Origin: Sporolactobacillus kofuensis
GTDB lineage: Bacteria; Bacillota; Bacilli; Bacillales; Sporolactobacillaceae
Reading direction: 5' to 3'
NCBI RefSeq assembly: GCF_042660205.1
Contig: NZ_JBHSTQ010000009.1
Location: 1-64,000, forward strand
Length of the DNA stretch: 64,000 nt
This document shows positions 24,408 to 33,556 of this stretch, one piece after another (positions within the stretch are counted from its first letter, which is position 1; each line of letters begins with the position of its first letter). A program made the translations under genes and the position numbers. The notes beneath the pieces were generated by a model. The model was not told the origin of the DNA. It saw only the letters and a list, made by a program, of their open reading frames with translations, and did not search any database.

Positions 24408-26771
24408 TTATTGATTTGATCCTGAGTTCCCTTGACCATTATTCCCTTGGTTCCCCTGGCCATTATTTCCTTGTCCACTGCTTGCAGGTGGTGCTGCTGA
24501 AGACGATGCAGGCGGAGCAGTTGATGATGATGAAGCCGGCGGAGCAGAACTAGAACTGCTTGCTGGTGGCATGCTTGAAGAACTGCTACTGCTCTCCGGT
24601 TGTGAACTGCTGCTCTCTGAGCTACTAGAATCTGCACTGCTTGAATCACTTGGTTTCTTCGCTTGAAAATGGTTGGTAATGCTTGAGTTTCTCACTGCAA
24701 GTTCACCATTACTGAGATCAGTTACTGAGTTCGGGCGAGTGAAGTCAGATGCACCAATCATGTACTGTGCCATAATATTTTTAAAGATTGCCAATGCGAA
24801 ATGTTGTTCATTCGGGCCAAGATAAGAACCATAATTCTTATTTCCCGCTTGATTTTTATTAGCATTGTACCCTGTCCACACCGCAGTGGTCAATCGTGTA
24901 TTATAACCCACAAACCAAGCATCCAGAGCGCCGTGATCCATCGCATATTTTGGAATATTGAATTGAGCGGCATAGTCAGGTGGAATATTTTGCGTTCCTG
25001 TTTTTCCTGCGAGATTAGCACCCGGAATATTACCTTGTACACCGGTTCCTTTCGTCATCACATCTTTCAACATATCAGAGATCATGTATGCCGTGTAATC
25101 ATGCATGGCGACGCGACGGGTGTGATCAAGCTGAATGACTTCACCATCCGGTTTCACAATTTTTCGGACAGCATAAGGTTGGTTATAGATACCATTGTTG
25201 CCAAATGCTGCATAGGCACCTGCCATTTGTAGTGGATTTGATGTGAAACTGCCGATGGAGTAGGATTCATCGAAATTCTTCAGCATGGCTTGCGAAAATC
25301 CAAGCTTTTTCGCAAAATTGCGGATGTCATTTGAACCGCCAAGTGCTGATTTTACTTCCTGCATGGTCCGCAATGCGGGAATATTACGTGAAAGATACAA
25401 GGCCTTGCGCATGGTCATTTTACCAAGGTATTTGCCATCCCAGTCACCAATTTCAGGTCCACCATTACTGTAGGCGGCACCCTTGGAATCATCGACTTGG
25501 TAATCGGTCGGCCACTTTAAATACTCAATTGCAGGACCGTAATCCATGATTGGTTTCGCTGTTGAACCAACTTGGCCCTTCGATGTATAGGCATAATTCA
25601 AATCCAAGTATTTATAGTTTCGTCCGCCACCAAGTGCTCGAACCGCTCCCGTTTGTGTATCAATGACAGAAACCGCCGCTTGAAAATTCTTTTGGACATT
25701 GGGATAGTTGTTTTTGTTATTCAGTACTTCTTGAGTTTGGCTCTGAATGGATGGATCAAGAGTTGTGTATATTTTTAAACCACCGGAATTAAATTCTTGA
25801 TCGGTAATCACTTTTTTGACGTCAACCAGTTCATGCTTCACATAATCCAAGAAAGCACCGTATTTTCGGTTGCTCACCGGAATATTGCGATGGCCTTTCG
25901 TCATTTGTTTCATGGATACCGCTTTAGCCTTTGCGGCATCATCAGCTGTAATGGCTCCATTTTTCACCATAAGGTCAAGAACAAGATCTCTGCGGGCCTT
26001 TGCTTCTGCAGGATGATGGATCGGATCATAGTACCCTGGATTTCGTGTCATCGCAGCGAGCATCGCCGCTTGTTCAAGATTTACGTTCTTAATGTTCTTA
26101 CCAAAGTAGCGTTCAGAAGCTGCCGCAACACCATAAGTTGGGCCTCCACCTAAATAGATCTGGTTTAAATACATTTCGAGAATCTGTTTTTTTGTGTACT
26201 TCTTATCAAGCTGAATCGCTAGATACATTTCCTGTATTTTACGTGTAAAAGTCTTGTTTTGCGTCAGCATTGCATTTCGGACAACCTGCTGATCAATGGT
26301 ACTACCGCCTTCGGATTTATATCCTCTTGTAAACTGAGCAACTCCGGCACCTAAAATACGAATCGGGTCGATGCCAAAATGTTTGTAGAAACGAACATCC
26401 TCAGTAGATATGAATGCGTCTTGAACACTTAAGGGGATGTCGTTAATAGTGGTGTACATTCGGTGTTGACCGGAATCGACTGTTGTTGCTTTCTTGCTAT
26501 TCTCATCATAGATGACCGATGAAACTTCGTTATGCAGGGCATTTGCATTTAATGGCGGTGCACTCCTAACAACAGCAAGTACAAAAATGGTTCCAGCTAA
26601 AAACAAGAACAACAGAATAAGCGTCAGAATAATCATTACGCGCTTAAACCAATGCTTTTTCTTACGCGTTGATGACCCCTTTTTCGGAGCATGATTATTT
26701 GCATTTTTTTGTTTTTGTTTTTCAAGTTCGGCTGCACGCCGTTTTTCCATTCGCGTATGGTATTCAACCAT
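24408..26771 (-). CDS. ponA: Class A penicillin-binding protein PBP1A
   Basis: A 787-residue bifunctional peptidoglycan synthase. A short basic cytoplasmic tail and one membrane helix (about 45-68) are followed by a family-51 glycosyltransferase (about 90-270: EDVRFYKHFGID with catalytic Glu, EGGSTIDQQ, AAMLAAMTRNPGYYDP). The transpeptidase domain (about 350-660) has active-site SxxK in GSTAKPI, SRN and KTGT. The last 100 residues are a Ser/Pro/Ala tract ending in a Gly/Asn/Gln tail, longer than the bare family. It is the first gene in recU-ponA; ATG 26771 lacks a strong ribosome site. Confidence 0.95.
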   Translation of the reverse strand: MVEYHTRMEKRRAAELEKQKQKNANNHAPKKGSSTRKKKHWFKRVMIILTLILLFLFLAGTIFVLAVVRSAPPLNANALHNEVSSVIYDENSKKATTVDSGQHRMYTTINDIPLSVQDAFISTEDVRFYKHFGIDPIRILGAGVAQFTRGYKSEGGSTIDQQVVRNAMLTQNKTFTRKIQEMYLAIQLDKKYTKKQILEMYLNQIYLGGGPTYGVAAASERYFGKNIKNVNLEQAAMLAAMTRNPGYYDPIHHPAEAKARRDLVLDLMVKNGAITADDAAKAKAVSMKQMTKGHRNIPVSNRKYGAFLDYVKHELVDVKKVITDQEFNSGGLKIYTTLDPSIQSQTQEVLNNKNNYPNVQKNFQAAVSVIDTQTGAVRALGGGRNYKYLDLNYAYTSKGQVGSTAKPIMDYGPAIEYLKWPTDYQVDDSKGAAYSNGGPEIGDWDGKYLGKMTMRKALYLSRNIPALRTMQEVKSALGGSNDIRNFAKKLGFSQAMLKNFDESYSIGSFTSNPLQMAGAYAAFGNNGIYNQPYAVRKIVKPDGEVIQLDHTRRVAMHDYTAYMISDMLKDVMTKGTGVQGNIPGANLAGKTGTQNIPPDYAAQFNIPKYAMDHGALDAWFVGYNTRLTTAVWTGYNANKNQAGNKNYGSYLGPNEQHFALAIFKNIMAQYMIGASDFTRPNSVTDLSNGELAVRNSSITNHFQAKKPSDSSSADSSSSESSSSQPESSSSSSSMPPASSSSSAPPASSSSTAPPASSSAAPPASSGQGNNGQGNQGNNGQGNSGSNQ

Positions 26772-26991
26772 GACTAATCCTACCTTTCTCGAGAAGACTC
26801 GCCGATAAGCAAGTCAATGAAACAAACAAAACGATCATACAATGCGATGTTGCGCCTAAGCGATGAACACTGTTCGTTTAAGCCTATTTTTGCTTCTGAA
26901 ACATGTATACATAATATTTCTTTGAGTGCATAAATCTCATTCTACTAATACGTGTCATAGTATTCGATTGTTCCCAAAGATTGTGTCCAGC

Positions 26992-27600
26992 TTAAAAGTA
27001 TACCTTATTTACGACACGAAGGTAATCAATCCGAGGCAAATAATTCTGGGGAATGGCATGACCTTTTTCCAGAAACAACTGTTTTGGTATTGATTTTCTG
27101 CCGCCGCGCTTGGCTTCACTCCAGTAGTATGCTAAATAATCGGCATCAAGCAAAAATGTTTCGCCCGTTTGTGAAAACTTAACAATAATGAAGCCGATCC
27201 CCCCATGATGCTTAATTTTCTTCATGTGCTCAACTTGATGGGCGTGGAAGTTCTTTAAGGGAATATACTGGGCATGAGTCGTTTCCTTTGCCTCGAAATC
27301 TATGTATTTTCCTCTATAGACACCGTTATAATCCGTCGTTGATGCTTTACGAAAGTAGGCTTCCGTTATTTTTGCCGCACTACGTTTTGGATAATCGACT
27401 TTCACAATCTGAATCGGCGTCGGTTTTTTATAAATAACCGCTTGATCCACTTCTAAGTAATAGCGGTTCGTCACATTCAGATCTTCTTCTAATGTCATGC
27501 CTCGATGCCCGTAGACGACATCTGAGTCAGAATTATTATTCACGGATCTTGGTGTTGCTTTAAAGGGTTGACCATTTGGGTAGAAAACCGTCATTATCAA
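26992..27600 (-). CDS. recU: Holliday junction resolvase RecU
   Basis: A 202-residue endonuclease resolving four-way junctions in recombination and chromosome segregation. The core is RGMTLEEDLNVTNRYY near 33-48, VDYPKRSAAKITEAYF near 72-87, and the catalytic STTDYNGVYRGKYIDFEAKETTH near 90-112 (D, E-x-K). HQVEHMKKIKHHGG and the C-terminal PRIDYLRVV complete it. TTG 27600 is six bases after AAAGGGG; ATG 27594 is an alternative. It is upstream of ponA on the same strand, the standard recU-ponA pair. Confidence 0.95.
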   Translation of the reverse strand: MIMTVFYPNGQPFKATPRSVNNNSDSDVVYGHRGMTLEEDLNVTNRYYLEVDQAVIYKKPTPIQIVKVDYPKRSAAKITEAYFRKASTTDYNGVYRGKYIDFEAKETTHAQYIPLKNFHAHQVEHMKKIKHHGGIGFIIVKFSQTGETFLLDADYLAYYWSEAKRGGRKSIPKQLFLEKGHAIPQNYLPRIDYLRVVNKVYF

Positions 27601-27835
27601 AAAACGCCCCTTTCTTGTATGCAGGAGATGTTTGCTCCCTAATTACAAGATTACTACCACAGTATACCAAAATCAGCATTAAAGAGGTTAGTCTACTTCA
27701 CATTCTTTCATGGTTTAGGACCGATTTCACTGCAATATTTCGCTAGTTTTGGATGAACACCACTAGTTTTGTCGATCATGTAGGAGATCTCAAATAAATC
27801 GAGAAACTCTTGAAAAAACGAGAGAAGGTCGTGAA

Positions 27836-28159
27836 ATGAAGATGTCAAAAAACGAAGCAATGTCCGCAATTGAACTCGATTTTAACCTCGATTATCTTAC
27901 TATGCGCTTGGAACAGATCGACAATAAAATAGTTAGAGCGAATGAAGATCAGATAAATGAGCAACTGCTCATTTGCCAGTCGAAACTTGCACGTGCAGAA
28001 GACCATCTTCAAGTCATTAACCATTTGATGAAAACTGCGGCACGGGGTACGGATGGGCTCTTTGCACATCAGCTAGAACTTGCATTTTTTAAAGAATATA
28101 AAGAAGAGCAAGTCAAGGATCAATCCTGGGAATTACAACCCTCACGAAAATTGGGCTAA
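27836..28159 (+). CDS. Small helical protein of unknown function upstream of yppE
   Basis: A 107-residue, highly charged, predicted all-helical protein (two long amphipathic helices, about 15-45 and 45-75, with heptad-like Leu/Ile spacing). AAGGTCG lies before ATG 27836, and ATG 27842 is an alternative. Divergent from recU and followed 110 bases later by yppE, it occupies the position of the yppC/yppD genes in B. subtilis, but no similarity to them was recognised. Confidence 0.6.
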   Translation: MKMSKNEAMSAIELDFNLDYLTMRLEQIDNKIVRANEDQINEQLLICQSKLARAEDHLQVINHLMKTAARGTDGLFAHQLELAFFKEYKEEQVKDQSWELQPSRKLG

Positions 28160-28268
28160 TGAAAGCCGATCATCATCGATAAAGTCTCGTGACCGAAAGG
28201 CATGTACTGCATCTTCGCCCCGAAATCGTGTTACACTAATAGCAAACAGGTTTGATGGAGTGAGGCAT

Positions 28269-28649
28269 GTGCGTACCGCACAAGATAAAGAATTAAAAGA
28301 AGTAACGCTTGAATTAAGAAAATTAAATAAGATTGCACACGATCAATTCACCGATCGATCACAAGCTGCAGATTATCAAACCGATTTCTATGGCGAAGTA
28401 AAGCCATTTGCAGATAATATGCAGCACTATCTTGATATTTGGCGGCCACTTGCTGACCAATGGGTAAGCGTTAGGAAACCTAAATACGTATTTCCCATTC
28501 AAATTAAAGATACCTATGATAATTTAGCGATTGTTTGTGTCACTGCATTCCAAAAAGATACGAGAAGAAGACGATTTCTTGAGACAATAAAATCGATTGA
28601 TTATGTGCTCGAAAACATATTAATACAGTGTGAGAAAGACAATAAATAA
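28269..28649 (+). CDS. yppE: YppE family protein (DUF1798)
   Basis: A 126-residue four-helix protein of the DUF1798 family, matching B. subtilis YppE in length and in the segments DFYGEVKPFAD (about 38-48), VSVRKPKYVFPIQI (about 66-79) and RRRFLETIKSIDYVL (about 101-115). GTG 28269 has GGAG eight bases upstream; the frame is open much further back (to 28080) but overlaps the preceding gene in a different frame, so the short form is preferred. Function unknown. It converges on a small membrane protein gene only two bases away. Confidence 0.8.
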   Translation: MRTAQDKELKEVTLELRKLNKIAHDQFTDRSQAADYQTDFYGEVKPFADNMQHYLDIWRPLADQWVSVRKPKYVFPIQIKDTYDNLAIVCVTAFQKDTRRRRFLETIKSIDYVLENILIQCEKDNK

Positions 28650-28651
28650 AT

Positions 28652-28864
28652 TCAACTTGTCATTCGAATAAATGAAAAGAGAATAAAGAGGAAATAGGGA
28701 ATGCCTAGGAATAGAATTGCGCGATACATGATCTTTGTGATCCATTCGAAGCATTCTTCCGCAGTTAAGTGTTCAATTTTGTCACTCATTTGCCGCACTT
28801 TTTCTTCGAGACGTATTTGTTTTTTTGACGATAGAAATGTTGCGTTTCCTTTTTCCATATTCAT
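28652..28864 (-). CDS. Small tail-anchored membrane protein, unknown
   Basis: A 70-residue protein with a charged helical N-terminal half (KQIRLEEKVRQMSDKIEHLTAEECFEW) and one C-terminal membrane helix (about 46-66, AILFLGIPYFLFILFSFI). GGGAGG precedes the start; ATG 28864 or ATG 28858 could be used. It is convergent with yppE with a two-base gap. No family recognised. Confidence 0.65.
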   Translation of the reverse strand: MNMEKGNATFLSSKKQIRLEEKVRQMSDKIEHLTAEECFEWITKIMYRAILFLGIPYFLFILFSFIRMTS

Positions 28865-28950
28865 TTCCTCCCGTTTGATTACTTTCTATCAGACTATATG
28901 GCTTGTCTCATAGAAATATGATCATTTTGAGAGACCGGAGGAGATATTTT

Positions 28951-29616
28951 TCAATGTCTATGGAGCATTTGCATTATTTCATCGATACTTTTCCCGGAAA
29001 ATGTTTGAAAACGTTCATCGAGCGCAATCGTTTTTCCTGATACTACCGGATAAACACTGCTAAAACCACCACTTAAACGAACATACTGCGTAGCATTGAG
29101 TCGTTTAAGAAATAATAGGTAATCCCCATCGGCAAGTGGCCCTGTATACAAATTATTAAGGGGATCCTTGGGATCGGGTAAAGGCTCAACGCCTGTCGTA
29201 AGCAAAACACTTGGTGAAGGCGGTTCGCCCACAATCACGCGGCGGATCTGGAGTATCTGAGAGGCATTGACGAGTTTCGCACCGGATGGAAGCTCCTGAC
29301 CGATCTCCCATTTGTTAATATGCTCACCGATATGTGCAAAGACGATGAGATCGGAATTCTTAATTAATTGTGTGCGATCAACTGGGCGCTCAGACATAAT
29401 GATCTTGTTTAGAATGATGGGCTGAGCATCAACGTGTATGTAAGGAAGAATCATATACAAAATAAGGAAAATTAAAAAAAACCAAATACCAAGAAATGTC
29501 TTGTGTATCATAAATTCGCCAACTTTTTTTGTCATAGGATAGCGCAATGTAAAAACTTTTATTCCTAATAAATAGGTTGTTTTAAGGTTAGATTCATGGT
29601 CATTTGACTTGCTCAA
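28951..29616 (-). CDS. Single-span membrane-anchored extracytoplasmic protein, unknown
   Basis: A 221-residue reading with one hydrophobic segment (about 40-60, FLGIWFFLIFLILYMILPYI) followed by a beta-rich domain (RPVDRTQLIKNSDLIVFAHIGE...YLLFLKRLNATQYVRLSGGFSSVYPV). The phrase IKNSDLIVFAHI...GDYLLFL resembles the hypothetical exported proteins of Bacillales that report on secreted cargo, but no named family was assigned. Start is uncertain: TTG 29616, ATG 29535 and ATG 29511 are possible, and none has a strong ribosome site. It is transcribed away from the TPP riboswitch locus. Confidence 0.6.
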   Translation of the reverse strand: MSKSNDHESNLKTTYLLGIKVFTLRYPMTKKVGEFMIHKTFLGIWFFLIFLILYMILPYIHVDAQPIILNKIIMSERPVDRTQLIKNSDLIVFAHIGEHINKWEIGQELPSGAKLVNASQILQIRRVIVGEPPSPSVLLTTGVEPLPDPKDPLNNLYTGPLADGDYLLFLKRLNATQYVRLSGGFSSVYPVVSGKTIALDERFQTFSGKSIDEIMQMLHRH

Positions 29617-29662
29617 TAATTATGAATGTAGTATCGTTTAATGTGTTAATTGAATAAGGAAT

Positions 29663-29745
29663 GTCCACTAGGGGTGCGCAAGCTGAGAGGGAATAATCCC
29701 GACCCTTAGACCTGATCTGGATAATACCAGCGTAGGAAAGTGGTT
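29663..29745 (+). promoter_or_regulatory. TPP riboswitch (THI element)
   Basis: The thiamine-pyrophosphate aptamer is recognised from ACTAGGGGTGC (29,667-29,677), GCTGAGAGG (29,682-29,690), the ACCCTTAGACCTGATCTGG core (29,702-29,720) and ATACCAGCGTAGGAAAGTGG (29,724-29,743). It sits upstream of the ykoEDC transporter and directly before an intrinsic terminator, so TPP binding should stop transcription and lack of TPP should permit it. Confidence 0.95.
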
Positions 29746-29760
29746 AATGTAACGAGATTC

Positions 29761-29796
29761 ACCGCTTTCTTGCCAAAACAAGAAAGCGGTTTTTTG
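29761..29796 (+). terminator. Riboswitch-controlled terminator
   Basis: Perfect 12-bp inverted repeat ACCGCTTTCTTG / CAAGAAAGCGGT followed by TTTTT, 16 bases after the TPP aptamer. It is the expression platform. Confidence 0.88.
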
Positions 29797-29868
29797 TTTA
29801 ATTACACGACTGGCTATATCCGATCATTTTGGATAATTGTTCACAACAAAAGAATAGGGGGAATTGAA

Positions 29869-30462
29869 ATGAATGAACGCAAGAAAAGTTTGAAACTGAA
29901 TCTGACCGATATTTTGGTCACGATTGTGATTGCACTCGTATTTGGTTTAGTTTTTCGTCTCATGGGACCGGTATACGACTTGGTCCAACCGCTTGGTCTA
30001 CATCTTGACGCATTACTCTATGGTATTTGGTTCATTGCGGCACCATTTGCGGCACTTTTGATCCAAAAACCTGGTGTGGCATTTCTGGCTGAAACAGCGG
30101 CAGCACTTGCGGAAATGCTCTTTGCAGGCAGCGGCGGCGTTATTAATCTTTATTATGGTGTTGCTCAAGGCTTATTATCCGAAGGGATATTCGCTGCATG
30201 GCGCTATAAACGATTTTCACTCGGTGTTGCTTCTTTATCTGCTTTTGCAGCAATGGTCGCTTCAATTGCGATTGACGCCGTATACAGCTATTTACCGTTA
30301 CTTGCCGGCTGGAATTTAACACTCTATCTTGTCTTCCGGGTACTTGGTGCAATTCTTTTATCCGGTCTACTCCCATTCGTTCTGGTGAAGAGCCTGGAAA
30401 AAACAGGAGTGACCCAATCGTTACGGCCAGTAACTAAGGAAGACTACGATGTGCTTAAATAA
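29869..30462 (+). CDS. ykoE: ECF transporter substrate-binding (S) component, YkoE type
   Basis: A 197-residue membrane protein with about five or six helices, the S component of an energy-coupling-factor importer for hydroxymethylpyrimidine/thiamine. Family traits are the N-terminal LTDILVTIVIALVFGLVFRLMGPVYD, GLHLDALLYGIWFIAAPFAALLI and KPGVAFLAETAAALAEMLFAGSGG. ATG 29869 follows AGGGGG; the frame is open back through the terminator but that part is leader. It lies downstream of a TPP riboswitch and overlaps ykoD by 14 bases. The usual ykoF partner is not present. Confidence 0.9.
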   Translation: MNERKKSLKLNLTDILVTIVIALVFGLVFRLMGPVYDLVQPLGLHLDALLYGIWFIAAPFAALLIQKPGVAFLAETAAALAEMLFAGSGGVINLYYGVAQGLLSEGIFAAWRYKRFSLGVASLSAFAAMVASIAIDAVYSYLPLLAGWNLTLYLVFRVLGAILLSGLLPFVLVKSLEKTGVTQSLRPVTKEDYDVLK

Positions 30463-31918
30463 TCAGAAACAGTGGGGAGTCACGAATCTTCGACTTGCTT
30501 TTCCTAAGCAGGATAAGATGCTTTTTAAGGACCTAAATTTTCGCTATGAAAAAGGCGAAAAAATTCTAATGCTTGGCCCGTCCGGTTGTGGAAAATCAAC
30601 ACTTCTTCAAGTACTCTCAGGACTGATCCCAAGTAGTATTACCTACCCGATGCGTGCGGAGAATCAAAGTATTCCGAAGAGCTGTGGCTTTATTTTTCAG
30701 GACCCGGATACACAGTTTTGCATGCCCTATATCGATGAAGAAATTGCTTTTGTACTTGAGAACCGTAAGATTCAGCGTGATGAAATGCCTCGATTGATCC
30801 AATATTATTTAGACCAAGTGGGACTTCAACTGCAGAATACTCACCAATTGATTCGTAAGCTGTCAGGAGGGATGAAGCAACGTCTCGCTATTGCCAGCAT
30901 TCTCGCATTGGAACCAGAAGTTCTGTTTCTTGATGAACCAACGGCATTACTCGATCCGGAAGGCACCGAAAAGCTTTGGCAAACTGTACGCCAAATTGGC
31001 AAAGAACGCACACTGGTCATTGTTGAACACAAGATTGATCATGTTCTTGATTTTATTGATCGGGTAGTCCTATTCAATGAGAAAGGTGAAATCTTTGCTG
31101 ATGGACCAAAGAAAGAAACGCTCGAACGATTTCAAGACAAACTTGATGAATACGGGATCTGGCATCCTGGAATATGGGCAACTTATGAAAAACAGCAAAC
31201 AAGCGTTCAACTGGTATCGGAAAAACCGATACTTATACTTGATCACTTTAAAGTCATGCGTCAAAAGAAAATTAAGTTTCAAACCGAGCGCATGACCATT
31301 TACCGTGGCGATTGGGTCGCTGTCATCGGTGAAAATGGAGCAGGGAAGAGTACACTGATTGAAGGCATCATGCAATTGTTGAAAACAAAAGGCAAAATAA
31401 ACTGGTCCTTTACTCATTCGGAAGCGCACACTCAATTCGTTTTTCAAAATCCCGAATATCAATTTGTTACGGATTCCGTTCGAGATGAACTCGGGTTTAG
31501 TCTAAAATTGAATAAAATAAATGATGAAGAAATCAAAAGACGTGTGGATGAAGCATTAAGCCGCTTTGCATTGATCGATCAGCAGCATCAACATCCCTTT
31601 CAATTATCGATCGGACAAAAAAGACGGCTCAGTGTCGCTTCTGCGTTGATCTCACATCCGGATGTTCTGATCCTTGATGAACCAACATTTGGACAGGATG
31701 CACGAAATACATTTGCTTTGCTTGACCTATTTCAGCAATTAAGACAGAACGGAACAACGCTTATTATGGTGACGCATGAAATGGAAATCGTACGGCGCTT
31801 TGCAACGCGAATCATTACTATTAAAGATGGGCGGGTCATCGAAAATGATGCTACAAGTGGAATGAGGGTGAAGAGCAGTGGAGACCACTTGGATCAGAAC
31901 GAACAAATTATTTTTTAA
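30449..31918 (+). CDS. ykoD: ECF transporter ATP-binding protein with two ABC domains, YkoD type
   Basis: A 489-residue fused double ATPase energising the thiamine-precursor importer. Half 1 has Walker A GPSGCGKST near 43-51, signature LSGGMKQR near 139-146 and Walker B VLFLDEPTAL. Half 2 has Walker A GENGAGKST near 293-301, a variant signature LSIGQKRR near 385-392 and Walker B VLILDEPTFG. It overlaps ykoE and ykoC, consistent with a coupled ykoEDC operon under the riboswitch. Confidence 0.92.
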   Translation: MCLNNQKQWGVTNLRLAFPKQDKMLFKDLNFRYEKGEKILMLGPSGCGKSTLLQVLSGLIPSSITYPMRAENQSIPKSCGFIFQDPDTQFCMPYIDEEIAFVLENRKIQRDEMPRLIQYYLDQVGLQLQNTHQLIRKLSGGMKQRLAIASILALEPEVLFLDEPTALLDPEGTEKLWQTVRQIGKERTLVIVEHKIDHVLDFIDRVVLFNEKGEIFADGPKKETLERFQDKLDEYGIWHPGIWATYEKQQTSVQLVSEKPILILDHFKVMRQKKIKFQTERMTIYRGDWVAVIGENGAGKSTLIEGIMQLLKTKGKINWSFTHSEAHTQFVFQNPEYQFVTDSVRDELGFSLKLNKINDEEIKRRVDEALSRFALIDQQHQHPFQLSIGQKRRLSVASALISHPDVLILDEPTFGQDARNTFALLDLFQQLRQNGTTLIMVTHEMEIVRRFATRIITIKDGRVIENDATSGMRVKSSGDHLDQNEQIIF

Positions 31919-32678
31919 AATAAATCCCAGTCTTAAATTTGTCATGATTTCTTCTTTATTTCTCGTTTATCTATTTGTCCATAATTTGAATACGATGATC
32001 TGGGCTTCGCTATTCTTTCTCATTCTTTATTCCAGTGTGACCGGGCTTTCAGGAAAATGGTCATTTGGATTTGTACTCTTTACATTAGTCGTTTCTTTAT
32101 TCAGTGCTTCGGCAATGATCCTTTTTGGTAAAGGAAGTCATGTTCTTTATCATCAATACCTCATTATGATTACACAAGAAAGTCTGGCGAGAGGAATTTT
32201 GCTTGGCTTGCGCACGTTTACGTTTAGCTTAGTTGGTATGCTGTTTGCGACAACAACGTTGCCCGTGCCCTTTTTTTATTCACTGATGCAGCAGTTAAAG
32301 GTTCCTGTTCGTTTTGCTTATGGGTGTCTGGCGGCATTCCGCATGATACCGATGATGGCTGAGGAACTCACGCATATTCGTCAGGCGATGATCGTTCGTG
32401 GTATGACGAAACAAAAGGGTATCAAAGCCTATTACGCGCGCCTGAACCATTATTTGCTCACAATGCTTGCCCAATCAATTCGACGTGCTCAAAGAACGGC
32501 CATTGCCATGGAAGCAAAACGTTTCTCAATGAAAGAATCACGTACTTTTTATTACCAGATTGGGTGGAGTAGGAATGATCTGGTTTTTGTACTCATCATC
32601 GTGTGCACTGTTGCCATGAGTTTCCTTTGCGCCAACTCATTTCCCTTAACTCCGTTTACAAATGTGCTTGATCATTGA
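31878..32678 (+). CDS. ykoC: ECF transporter transmembrane (T) component, YkoC type
   Basis: A 266-residue EcfT-like membrane protein with about five helices and the coupling-helix motif AMIVRGMTKQKG near 169-180 plus a second IAMEAKRFSMKE near 208-219; these arginine-containing A-R-G boxes contact the two ATPase halves. GTG 31878 lies inside ykoD after GAGGGTG, so it is translationally coupled. Last gene of the riboswitch operon. Confidence 0.88.
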   Translation: METTWIRTNKLFFKINPSLKFVMISSLFLVYLFVHNLNTMIWASLFFLILYSSVTGLSGKWSFGFVLFTLVVSLFSASAMILFGKGSHVLYHQYLIMITQESLARGILLGLRTFTFSLVGMLFATTTLPVPFFYSLMQQLKVPVRFAYGCLAAFRMIPMMAEELTHIRQAMIVRGMTKQKGIKAYYARLNHYLLTMLAQSIRRAQRTAIAMEAKRFSMKESRTFYYQIGWSRNDLVFVLIIVCTVAMSFLCANSFPLTPFTNVLDH

Positions 32679-32730
32679 CCAAGCATCGTAAGCAGTGTAC
32701 TTTAGAGAAAGATGAATGGAGGCGGGGACA

Positions 32731-33495
32731 ATGACGAAGAAGACTGCATTAATCACTGGAGCAACAAGCGGTATAGGGTATCAACTGACCGAACTTCTTG
32801 CAGCAAATGGATATGATCTCATTTTGGTTGCGCGAAATGAGGAGAAAATGCTTGAGATTAAAGCAGCATTGCCAGATCACTCCGTAATGGTAATAAAGAA
32901 AGATTTAAGTGAACAAAGTGCTGCAAAGGATGTTTTTCAATCGGTTGAATCAGCTGGTTTATCTATTGATGTCCTTATTAACAACGCCGGTTTTGGCTTG
33001 ATTGGCACTTTTGACACTGTGCCCATAGAGCAGCAAACGCAGATGATTCAGCTAAATGTTCTTGCTTTGACGGAGCTAACAGCCTATTTTATGCCACAGT
33101 TGAAGCGAAACAAAGGAAGAATACTCAATGTTGCTAGTACCGCTGCGTTCCAACCGGGTCCATTTATGGCTGTCTATTTTGCAACAAAAGCATTTGTTCT
33201 ATCCTTATCAGAAGCGCTTGCTGAAGAATTAAAGGGGAGCGGTGTGACGGTGACCACACTATGTCCCGGACCGACATCGACCAATTTTGGGGTAGTCGCG
33301 CATGCGGAAGATATTAAAATGTTCAGCAAGACGATGGACGCCAATCGTGTGGCAAAGATTGGTTATCAGGCAATGATGAAAGGGAAGAGCGTGGTGATTT
33401 CCGGTGCACTGAACCATGCCGGCGCAATTGCAGCCAAATTATTACCAAGAAGTTGGGGCGCAAAAGCGGTTCGATTCGTGACGAAGAAAAGTTGA
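32731..33495 (+). CDS. Classical short-chain dehydrogenase/reductase
   Basis: A 254-residue classical SDR (YqjQ/DltE-like). It has the NAD(P) loop TGATSGIG near 9-16, INNAGFG near 88-94, catalytic Ser in NVASTAA near 138-144, and YFATK (Y and K of YxxxK) near 152-156, followed by PGPTSTNF. GGAGG is eight bases before ATG 32731; the in-frame ATG at 32716 lies within that site's reach but is upstream of it. It probably has its own transcript and ends at a bidirectional terminator. Substrate unknown. Confidence 0.87.
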   Translation: MTKKTALITGATSGIGYQLTELLAANGYDLILVARNEEKMLEIKAALPDHSVMVIKKDLSEQSAAKDVFQSVESAGLSIDVLINNAGFGLIGTFDTVPIEQQTQMIQLNVLALTELTAYFMPQLKRNKGRILNVASTAAFQPGPFMAVYFATKAFVLSLSEALAEELKGSGVTVTTLCPGPTSTNFGVVAHAEDIKMFSKTMDANRVAKIGYQAMMKGKSVVISGALNHAGAIAAKLLPRSWGAKAVRFVTKKS

Positions 33496-33508
33496 CAATT
33501 GATCAATA

Positions 33509-33547
33509 AACAAGCCCGGAAATGATAAATCATTTCCGGGCTTGTTT
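33509..33547. terminator. Bidirectional terminator
   Basis: Perfect 16-bp inverted repeat ACAAGCCCGGAAATGA / TCATTTCCGGGCTTGT with a TAAA loop, flanked by A and T runs. It separates the SDR gene from the convergent acyl-CoA synthetase gene. Confidence 0.92.
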
Positions 33548-33556
33548 TCTATTTGC

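Noticed and set aside
28080..28268. N-terminal extension of YppE by 63 codons
   Set aside because: It overlaps the preceding gene in another frame, has no ribosome site, and would make the protein much longer than the family; GTG 28269 with GGAG fits the usual length.
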